Positions 15,175 to 20,927 of a stretch of DNA of 20,927 nt are shown here, piece after piece; position 1 is the stretch's first letter; every line of letters starts with the position of its first letter. A program made the translations under genes and the position numbers. The DNA lies in assembly GCA_964433975.1 (NCBI GenBank), contig CAYSSS010000027.1, positions 1 to 20,927 on the forward strand, written 5' to 3'. The notes beneath the pieces were generated by a model, which saw only the letters and a program-made list of their open reading frames with translations, had not been told where the DNA came from and searched no databases. The stretch comes from 2-01-FULL-45-10 sp964433975. Its GTDB lineage: Bacteria; Omnitrophota; Gorgyraeia; 2-01-FULL-45-10.

Positions 15175-15274
15175 GTCATTGCGAGGAGGATGTTATAAAA
15201 CTGATTTCCGACGAAGCAATCTCGATTTTAGAGATTGCTTCGTCCCGCCAAAAAACGGCGGGACTCGCAATGAC
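15175..15274 (+). repeat. 100-bp palindromic dispersed repeat (GTCATTGCGAG ends)
   Basis: The terminal inverted repeats are GTCATTGCGAG (15175-15185) and CTCGCAATGAC (15264-15274), 11 of 11. Inside, GACGAAGCAATCTC (15210-15223) pairs perfectly with 15231-15244 across a 7-base loop. A second hairpin, CCCGCC (15244-15249) with GGCGGG (15257-15262), follows. Palindromes with CATTGCGAG ends and a GAAGCAATCTC core are a widespread non-autonomous type in uncultivated bacterial genomes. It occupies nearly all of the argS-mfd gap, and its right end contains the mfd start codon. No obvious target-site duplication is visible. Confidence 0.85.
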
Positions 15275-17174
15275 AACGTATATGTTCGACGCTATAAAGA
15301 TCCATTTAAGCGAAGAGATAGATATCGAGAAATTGCTCGCCAGCCTGGTGGAGTTCGGGTACCGCTCGTGCAAGAGGGTTTCCGAAGAGGGCGACTTCTC
15401 CCGTATTGGCGATACCGTAACGATATACCCTCTCACATTTGCTTATCCGCTCAGGGTTGAGCTCGATGGCGCCAAGGTAGAACGCATAAGAAGCCTGGAC
15501 CCGATAACCTACGATCCGGTGGAGGAGCATAATGCCGCGATAATACTTCCCATCAGAGGGGTCTCCAAGAAAAAATTACAGAAAAGAATTCTCGATCTTG
15601 GCGAAAATTCGCCCATAGATAATTTTGTCGATATCGAGCCGGGAGATTACGTAGTTCATACGGACCATGGCATAGGCAAATATGTCGGTGTCGAAAAAGT
15701 TAAGATAGAGAAGAACTACGCCGAGCATTTTGTCATAGAATACGCCGACGGCGACAAGCTTTACGTCCCCTTCGGGGACCTGAATAAGGTCCAAAAATAT
15801 CTTGGGTTCGAAAGACGCCCTCCAAGGCTATACAAGCTGGGGACAAAGGCATGGAAGCGCCTCAAAGAGCATGTAAAATCGGGAGTCAACAAAGTAGCCA
15901 CGGAGCTTATCGAGCTGCAGGCAAAACGCGAAGGCAGCGTCGGTTTCAAATTTTCACCCGATAAGGATTGGCAGAGTGATTTCGAGAAAGAGTTCCCTTA
16001 CAGGGAGACCCCGGACCAGGCGCGCTCGCTGGTGGAGGTTAAGAAGGATATGGAATCCCCGAGGCCAATGGACAGGCTCCTCTGCGGGGACGTGGGTTAC
16101 GGGAAGACCGAGGTTGCTCTGAGAGCTGCCTTCAAGGCTGTCATGGATAACAAGCAGGTCGTGATATTGGTGCCTACGACGATCCTGGCGGAGCAGCACT
16201 ATAATACCTTCTCAAAAAGGATGAAGAGCTACCCCGTCAGGATAGAGATGCTCTCCCGCTTTAAGACAAAGCATGAGCAGGACCAGATCGTCAAGGGAGT
16301 CGCCGCCGGCTCCGTCGACGTAGTGATAGGGACGCACAGGCTCTTATCGGGAGATATAAAATTCCGGGACCTGGGACTCGTCGTCATCGACGAAGAGCAG
16401 CGTTTCGGCGTCCGCCATAAAGAATACCTGAAAAAGCTGAGGCTCACCGTAGACGTGCTTACGCTCACCGCTACCCCTATACCGAGGACTCTCTACCTGG
16501 CCCTTATGGGCGGACGTGACATATCGGTCATAAACACACCTCCATCGGAGAGGCTTCCGGTCGACACCTTTGTTACATACTACGATGATAAACTGATACG
16601 AGACGCCATCTTGAAGGAGAAGTCTCGGGGAGGACAGATATTTTTTGTACACAACAGGATAGAGGGCATAGAGGCAATAGCCGGGAAGATAAGAGGGCTC
16701 GTCCCCGAAGTGAGCATCGCCGTCGCCCATGGCAGGATGCACGAGAAGTCGCTCGAGGAGACTATGATGAAGTTTATAAATGGCAAGATAGACTGTCTGA
16801 TCTCAACGACAATAATAGAATCGGGCATTGATATACCGAACGCCAATACGCTAATAATAAACAGGGCCGATATGTTCGGGCTGGCGGATCTTTACCAGCT
16901 GCGCGGCAGGGTCGGGCGTTTTACGCGCGCCGCCAGGGCGTATCTATTGATTCCGAAACATTTCGTTATGACCGCGGAATCTCAAAGAAGGCTTGCCGCT
17001 ATACAGAAATTCAAGGAACTGGGCTCCGGTTTTAGGCTGGCGATGGAGGATCTCGAGCTTAGGGGCGCCGGCAATATACTCGGAGTACAGCAGCACGGAT
17101 ATATCTATTCTGTAGGTTTCGATATGTACTGCAGGCTTTTAAAGAGCGCCATTGAAAGTTGTAAGACTGAGTGA
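15270..17174 (+). CDS. mfd: Reduced Mfd-like transcription-repair coupling translocase
   Basis: Mfd removes stalled RNA polymerase and recruits UvrA; the usual length is about 1,050-1,180 aa, and this one is 634. Visible parts are a UvrB_inter-like domain (about 8-95: GYRSCKRVSEEGDFS, ERIRSLDPITYDPVEE), a short linker, the CarD-like RNA polymerase interaction domain (about 120-185, GDYVVHTDHGIGKYVG) and the SF2 translocase with Walker A GDVGYGKT (273-280), DEEQ (374-377), TATPIPRT (400-407) and QLRGRVGR (543-550). The UvrB-like domain 1, domain 3 and C-terminal TRCF domain are missing; the protein stops after GFDMYCRLLKSAIE. The start ATG 15270 lies in the flanking repeat; ATG 15282 is an alternative. 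No clear Shine-Dalgarno is present. Confidence 0.88.
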   Translation: MTTYMFDAIKIHLSEEIDIEKLLASLVEFGYRSCKRVSEEGDFSRIGDTVTIYPLTFAYPLRVELDGAKVERIRSLDPITYDPVEEHNAAIILPIRGVSKKKLQKRILDLGENSPIDNFVDIEPGDYVVHTDHGIGKYVGVEKVKIEKNYAEHFVIEYADGDKLYVPFGDLNKVQKYLGFERRPPRLYKLGTKAWKRLKEHVKSGVNKVATELIELQAKREGSVGFKFSPDKDWQSDFEKEFPYRETPDQARSLVEVKKDMESPRPMDRLLCGDVGYGKTEVALRAAFKAVMDNKQVVILVPTTILAEQHYNTFSKRMKSYPVRIEMLSRFKTKHEQDQIVKGVAAGSVDVVIGTHRLLSGDIKFRDLGLVVIDEEQRFGVRHKEYLKKLRLTVDVLTLTATPIPRTLYLALMGGRDISVINTPPSERLPVDTFVTYYDDKLIRDAILKEKSRGGQIFFVHNRIEGIEAIAGKIRGLVPEVSIAVAHGRMHEKSLEETMMKFINGKIDCLISTTIIESGIDIPNANTLIINRADMFGLADLYQLRGRVGRFTRAARAYLLIPKHFVMTAESQRRLAAIQKFKELGSGFRLAMEDLELRGAGNILGVQQHGYIYSVGFDMYCRLLKSAIESCKTE

Positions 17175-17180
17175 TATAAT
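17152..17180 (+). promoter_or_regulatory. Sigma-70-type promoter at the mfd 3' end
   Basis: TTGAAA (17152-17157), a 17-base spacer and a perfect TATAAT (17175-17180); the -10 box begins directly after the mfd stop. The expected start near 17187-17188 leaves only three or four bases before ATG 17191, so the next mRNA would be leaderless or nearly so. Confidence 0.65.
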
Positions 17181-17190
17181 CATACCCAAT

Positions 17191-18039
17191 ATGAAGCCAT
17201 ATAGACACATCGCGCTGCTCATGATTCTGCCGTTGGCCGTTCTTGCGGGCTGCGGTCGCGAGCCGTCTGCCGATGATAGGACGCTTGTAACCGTAGCTGA
17301 TAAACCCATCACCTTAAAAGATTTCAAAAAAAAGATCTCGAAGCTGCCCAAGCATTATCAGGCCGTGGCCGAGAAGAACAAGAAGAACCTGCTCGACGAC
17401 ATGATAGTGGAGTCGCTATTTCTTGAAGACGCTGTCAGAAAGGGGCTTGATAAGGACGAAGAGATAAAAGATATACTGGTAGAGGCCAGAAAGAAGATAA
17501 TAATAGCCAAGTTCGTTAAGACGGAGGTTGACGACAAGGTGAGGGTTTCGCAGGACGAGATCAAGGCGTTTTACGATGAGCATAAAGACGAATTCAAGGT
17601 TCCCGAGATGTGGCGCGCCTCGCACATACTCGTAGCCAGCGAAGGCGAGGCCAAAGACGTGCTCGTCGAGCTTTCTAAAGGCGGCAACTTTGAGGATATC
17701 GCGCGCGCGAAATCGATAGACGCTACATCATCGCGCGGCGGGGATGTCGGCTATTTCAGGAAAGGGCAGGTCGTACCGGAATTTGAGAATGTCTGTCTCG
17801 GGCTTAACGTGGGCCAGACTAGCGCGATTGTGCATACTCAGTTCGGGTACCACATAATAAAGTTGACCGATAAGAAGAGCGAGGCCCTGGAGCCTTACGA
17901 AAGCGCCGGGCCTAAGATTGAGAACGTTCTGAAGCTCAAAAAAAGGAACGAGTTGTTCGACAAATTGGTAATCTCTCTGAAAGAGAAGTACCGCGTGCGC
18001 GTTGAGGAAGACGTGACCGATTCTCTTGAGGCAAATTAG
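17191..18039 (+). CDS. Lipoprotein parvulin-type peptidyl-prolyl isomerase (PrsA/SurA-like)
   Basis: Predicted envelope foldase. The signal peptide ends in the lipobox LAGC with C21 as the lipidation site. A SurA_N/PrsA-like helical region (about 30-120) precedes one parvulin domain (about 140-240: RASHILVASEGEAKDVL, GGDVGYFRKGQVVPEFE, TQFGYHIIKL). The 282 aa are normal for this class. ATG 17191 is chosen because it gives a clean signal peptide; the frame extends to GTG 17152, which would add 13 residues before it. No Shine-Dalgarno is visible, in keeping with the leaderless promoter. A second foldase gene follows after three bases. Confidence 0.9.
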   Translation: MKPYRHIALLMILPLAVLAGCGREPSADDRTLVTVADKPITLKDFKKKISKLPKHYQAVAEKNKKNLLDDMIVESLFLEDAVRKGLDKDEEIKDILVEARKKIIIAKFVKTEVDDKVRVSQDEIKAFYDEHKDEFKVPEMWRASHILVASEGEAKDVLVELSKGGNFEDIARAKSIDATSSRGGDVGYFRKGQVVPEFENVCLGLNVGQTSAIVHTQFGYHIIKLTDKKSEALEPYESAGPKIENVLKLKKRNELFDKLVISLKEKYRVRVEEDVTDSLEAN

Positions 18040-18042
18040 ACA

Positions 18043-18999
18043 ATGAAGAAGACATTGGCCCTATTAATCTCCATCACGGTTCTTGCGTCACTTGGCTTCT
18101 GTGCGCGCGCCGAGGTTGTGGACAGGATAGTGGTGGTCGTCAATAATGAGATAATTACACAGAGAGAAGTAGATATCATGCTTGCGCCGATATACGGCCA
18201 GTACAGGAATATGTACAAGGGCGAAGAACTCATAAGGATGCTCGAGGACGTCAGGGAGAAGATACTGAAACAGCTTATAGAGGACCGTCTGATATACAGC
18301 GAGGCGAAGAAGCTTGATATAAACATCGACGAGAAAGAGGTTGACGCCAGGATAGACGAGATCAGGAGTAAGGTTGGTTCCGAGAGAGAGCTCGAGAGCA
18401 TGCTCAGCGAGCAGAACCTGACCGTTAATGAACTTCGCGCCAGGTACCGAGAGAAGATAATGATACGCAAGCTTATAGATCAGAAGGTGGGCGCCAAAAT
18501 AATCATAACCCCTCTCGAAGTTAAAAATTATTATATCGCCAACAAGGATAGTTTTATGCAGCCCGAAGAGATCAGGCTCAGGACGATATTGATCAAGCCC
18601 AAGGAGGAACAGGGCGGTGAGGCGGGATCTCTCCAGCTGATGAGGGATATCATGAAACGCCTCAGGGAAGGGTGCGACTTCGAGGGAATGGCAAAAGAGT
18701 ATTCGGACGACCCGGGCGCGGCCGAGGGGGGATTGATGGGCTACGTCAAGAAGGGCGACCTCATGCCGCAGATCGAGGATATAGTATTTAAACTTAAAGA
18801 GGGTGAGATAACGGGTATCATAAAATCGCCTCTCGGATATCACGTATTCAAGATAGACGAGAGGAGGCTCTCCAGGACGAGGGATCTGGCGGAAGTGCGT
18901 CCGGATATCGAGGAGTTCCTTTACAGGGATAAGGCGAGCCAGAGGTTAAGGGGATGGATAGAGTCTCTCGCCAAGAGCGCCTACATTGAGTTCAAGTGA
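18043..18999 (+). CDS. surA: SurA-like periplasmic chaperone / peptidyl-prolyl isomerase
   Basis: Periplasmic chaperone for outer-membrane proteins. It has a cleavable signal peptide (1-23, ending ARA), then VVDRIVVVVNNEIITQREVD, the hallmark start of SurA_N, and one parvulin domain (about 185-285: IRLRTILIKPKE, GGLMGYVKKGDLMPQIED, SPLGYHVFKIDE). At 318 aa it is shorter than E. coli SurA because it has one isomerase domain instead of two. ATG 18043 is preceded by GAGG about 11 bases upstream. Its stop overlaps the pdxA start (GTGA). Pilus secretins earlier in the window would be plausible clients; that is inference. Confidence 0.9.
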   Translation: MKKTLALLISITVLASLGFCARAEVVDRIVVVVNNEIITQREVDIMLAPIYGQYRNMYKGEELIRMLEDVREKILKQLIEDRLIYSEAKKLDINIDEKEVDARIDEIRSKVGSERELESMLSEQNLTVNELRARYREKIMIRKLIDQKVGAKIIITPLEVKNYYIANKDSFMQPEEIRLRTILIKPKEEQGGEAGSLQLMRDIMKRLREGCDFEGMAKEYSDDPGAAEGGLMGYVKKGDLMPQIEDIVFKLKEGEITGIIKSPLGYHVFKIDERRLSRTRDLAEVRPDIEEFLYRDKASQRLRGWIESLAKSAYIEFK

Positions 19000-20003
19000 A
19001 GCTCTCCGGAAGTTTCAATCCTCCCGAGCGAAATCCCGCCAAAGCGAAGCGACGGCGGGATAAGAAGCGCATTCTTATCACTATGGGTGATCCCGCCGGC
19101 ATCGGGCCGGAGGTCATCGTCAAAGCTTTGTCAGACCGCCGCATTTCAAAACTGGCCCATTTCCTCGTCATCGGGGACTTCTTCGTAATAGATAAGGTGA
19201 GAAAGAGTTTAAGGTCAAAACCTGAAATATCGCTGCTGGATCTCGCAAATGTCAGCACCACAAAGTTCGCCTTTGGAGTTGAGAAAGCCTCTTACGGAAA
19301 AGCTTCGGTGGATTATATAGACAGGGCGCTGGGCATCATCAAGGGTCGAGAGGCCGATGCGCTCGTTACGGCGCCTATAAATAAGTCATCCATAAGCAGC
19401 GCCGGGTTCAAGGATTTCGAAGGCCATACGGAATATCTCGCTAAAATGACGGGCTCTAAAGAGGTGGCGATGATGTTTGTCGGCGAGAATTTAAAGATAA
19501 CTCTGGTTACGCGCCACATCGCCCTGAAGGATGTAGCTAAGGCGATAACGGTCGATTCGATATGCAGGACCATAAGGCTTACGCACGAGCATCTCAAGAG
19601 ATCTTTCGGTATAGTCGAGCCCAGGATCGCTGTGGCGGGCCTCAATCCTCACGCGTCCGATAGAGGCCTCTTTGGCGACGAAGAGGAGAGGGTGATAATC
19701 CCCGCCATCAGGAAGGCGTCCGTAGAAATAAAGAACATTTACGGCCCGCTTCCTGCCGACGCGGTATTTTACGAAACGCTCAAGGGCAAGTTCGACGCGG
19801 TCGTGGCGATGTATCATGACCAGGCGCTCGCGCCGTTCAAGACTCTCTATTTTAATAACGGCGTCAATCTCACGCTCGGATTGCCATTCATAAGAACTTC
19901 ACCCGACCATGGTACGGCTTTCGATATAGCGGGCAAGAGAATAGCCGACCCCACATCGATGAAAGAAGCGATTCTGTTGGCATGCAGACTCTCTAAAAGA
20001 TAA
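18996..20003 (+). CDS. pdxA: 4-hydroxythreonine-4-phosphate dehydrogenase
   Basis: Oxidises 4-phosphohydroxy-L-threonine in the DXP-dependent pathway to pyridoxal phosphate. Conserved segments are RILITMGDPAGIGPEV, APINKSSISSAGF with GHTEYLA, LNPHASDRGLFGDEE, MYHDQALAPFK and GLPFIRTSPDHGTAFDIAG, with the metal-binding His in GHTE, MYHDQ and DHGTA. GTG 18996 overlaps the surA stop by four bases and gives 335 aa. The only other in-frame start, ATG 19083, would delete the first strand. The first 24 or so residues are an unconserved basic extension partly encoded by a palindromic repeat (19033-19061). Confidence 0.94.
   Translation: MKLSGSFNPPERNPAKAKRRRDKKRILITMGDPAGIGPEVIVKALSDRRISKLAHFLVIGDFFVIDKVRKSLRSKPEISLLDLANVSTTKFAFGVEKASYGKASVDYIDRALGIIKGREADALVTAPINKSSISSAGFKDFEGHTEYLAKMTGSKEVAMMFVGENLKITLVTRHIALKDVAKAITVDSICRTIRLTHEHLKRSFGIVEPRIAVAGLNPHASDRGLFGDEEERVIIPAIRKASVEIKNIYGPLPADAVFYETLKGKFDAVVAMYHDQALAPFKTLYFNNGVNLTLGLPFIRTSPDHGTAFDIAGKRIADPTSMKEAILLACRLSKR
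19033..19061 (+). repeat. Palindromic repeat within the pdxA 5' end
   Basis: ATCCCGCC (19033-19040) and GGCGGGAT (19054-19061) are perfect complements around a 13-base spacer containing GCGAAGC. It is translated as NPAKAKRRRD in PdxA. CCCGCC/GGCGGG hairpins also occur at 15244-15262 and 20903-20927, indicating a dispersed module. Confidence 0.7.
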
Positions 20004-20004
20004 T

Positions 20005-20844
20005 ATGCTAACCCAGACCCAATTAAAGACTATATTTAAAAAATATAATTTCTCACCGCTAAAGAGATTCGGGGAGAACTATCTTATTGACGGAAACGTT
20101 AAGAATAAGATAATCGGGGAAGCAGGTCTTGATCCCGACGATACGATCCTCGAGATAGGCCCCGGATTCGGTGCGCTCACATTTGATCTGGCGTCGAGCG
20201 GAGCGAGGGTATGCGCGGTAGAGAAGGATAAGAAGGCCTTCGAGATCCTTAAAAATATGGTCAAAGACGGCCTGCCGAATATTAGAGTATTCAACGAGGA
20301 TATTTTAGAGTTTGACCTGGGCAAGATCTTTACCGGCAAGAAAATAAAGATCGTCGGGAATCTGCCATACTACATCACGACGCCCGCCATAGAATACGTA
20401 ATTGAGAATAGGGCGATAGTAGAAAGTGCCTTGATTTTGATGCAGAAAGAAGTTGCTGACCGTCTGCTTGCGCCTCATGGCTCCAAAGACCGCGGCTCGA
20501 TAAGCTGCTTCGTGCAGTACTATACCAGGCCGGAATATTTATGTACCATAAACAGGGCTTCGTTCTATCCGGTTCCGGGTGTCGATTCAAGCCTCGTAAG
20601 ACTTAATATTCTCAGTAAGCCGGCGCTGGAGGTAAGGGACGAGGCGCTCTTCTTCAAAATAGTCAGAGGCGCCTTCAATCAAAAGCGTAAGTCGATAATA
20701 AATTCGCTCTCCCGCGAAGCGGTGTTAAATATCCCCAAAGAAAAGTTGATAAGCATATTAAAGGGTCTCAACATCGATCCAACCGCAAGGCCCTCAGTCC
20801 TGCCATTATCCTCATTCGCCCGCATCGCCAATTCAGTCAGCTGA
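20005..20844 (+). CDS. rsmA: 16S rRNA dimethyladenosine transferase RsmA (KsgA)
   Basis: SAM-dependent methyltransferase that dimethylates the two adenines of the 16S 3'-terminal hairpin during 30S maturation. The start NFSPLKRFGENYLID is the family signature. Motif I EIGPGFGALT, motif IV NLPYYITTP and VPGVDSSLVRL near residue 200 are intact, as is the C-terminal helical domain with GAFNQKRKSIINSL. The 279 aa are normal. ATG 20005 lies one base after the pdxA stop; pdxA-rsmA adjacency is common. The Shine-Dalgarno is weak (AAAAGA). Confidence 0.96.
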   Translation: MLTQTQLKTIFKKYNFSPLKRFGENYLIDGNVKNKIIGEAGLDPDDTILEIGPGFGALTFDLASSGARVCAVEKDKKAFEILKNMVKDGLPNIRVFNEDILEFDLGKIFTGKKIKIVGNLPYYITTPAIEYVIENRAIVESALILMQKEVADRLLAPHGSKDRGSISCFVQYYTRPEYLCTINRASFYPVPGVDSSLVRLNILSKPALEVRDEALFFKIVRGAFNQKRKSIINSLSREAVLNIPKEKLISILKGLNIDPTARPSVLPLSSFARIANSVS

Positions 20845-20866
20845 TCAATACTTTCATCTCAATATT

Positions 20867-20927
20867 CAGGCAGACCTTGCGAGGGCCGCCTTTCGCGGGC
20901 GTCCCGCCATATTAGGCATATGGCGGG
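20867..20927 (+). repeat. Copy of the structured repeat family, cut by the window end
   Basis: CAGGCAGACCTTGCG (20867-20881) is an exact 15-base inverted match to 8105-8119. A CCGC/GCGG mini-hairpin (20886-20889, 20895-20898) follows, then a perfect 10-bp hairpin, CCCGCCATAT (20903-20912) with ATATGGCGGG (20918-20927), around the loop TAGGC. The order of blocks is the same as at 7921-7986. The element continues beyond the window. Confidence 0.75.

Noticed and set aside
15149..15460. 103-codon plus-strand frame through the palindromic repeat into mfd
   Set aside because: Its sequence is the repeat followed by an out-of-frame reading of mfd; no protein family is recognisable.
17152..17190. GTG start adding 13 residues to the lipoprotein PPIase
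   Set aside because: It would sit inside the mfd end and put a charged stretch before an otherwise perfect lipoprotein signal peptide.
17100..17190. Frameshift explaining the missing C-terminal domain of Mfd
   Set aside because: Only 16 bases separate the mfd stop from the next gene, which has a clear signal peptide; no TRCF-like residues are seen in other frames.
18088..18843. Long antisense reading frame (251 codons) opposite surA
   Set aside because: It mirrors the SurA coding frame, with no motif or start signal of its own.

Overview
The window is a dense, almost entirely plus-strand stretch of bacterial chromosome. It has Gram-negative traits: a PilQ-type outer-membrane secretin, a SurA-like periplasmic chaperone and a lipoprotein PPIase. 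Gene order and repeat content fit an uncultivated lineage such as Candidatus Omnitrophota (OP3). That placement is inference; there is no rRNA here to settle it. AUA (Ile) and AGG/AGA (Arg) codons are used freely, and most genes overlap or lie within 40 bases of the next.

Region 1 (1-6080) is a type IV pilus assembly operon: the tail of an unidentified gene, then pilM, pilN, pilO, pilP and two tandem full-length pilQ secretin genes. The two secretins encode 544 residues each and are separated only by a run of 7-bp repeats. Region 2 (6084-7892) holds a half-length orphan of the DUF2344/TIGR03936 family and an RNase G/E.

Region 3 (7893-8333) is the only long non-coding gap. It holds a 201-bp inverted-repeat element and a near-consensus promoter followed by a structured leader for rplU. 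Region 4 (8334-15138) is the housekeeping block rplU-rpmA-obgE-proB-proA-nadD-(47-aa zinc ribbon)-rsfS-argS, covering ribosome assembly and silencing, proline synthesis, NAD synthesis and arginyl-tRNA charging.

Region 5 (15139-17174) is a 100-bp palindromic repeat abutting a strongly reduced mfd (634 aa). The reduced Mfd keeps a UvrB_inter-like domain, the CarD-like RNA polymerase interaction domain and the translocase, but lacks the rest of the UvrB-like N-terminus, domain 3 and the C-terminal TRCF domain. Region 6 (17175-20844) is a periplasmic proline-isomerase pair (lipoprotein PrsA-like, then SurA-like), pdxA and rsmA. The window ends in another copy of the structured repeat seen in region 3.

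No defence island, phage, IS transposase or CRISPR is present. The most unusual items are the reduced Mfd, a dispersed repeat family whose hairpin stems differ in sequence but keep a TRGGC loop, a probable AUA start codon for rsfS, an L27 with a shortened N-terminal tail, and a 47-aa zinc-ribbon gene carrying some of the best promoter and Shine-Dalgarno signals in the window.
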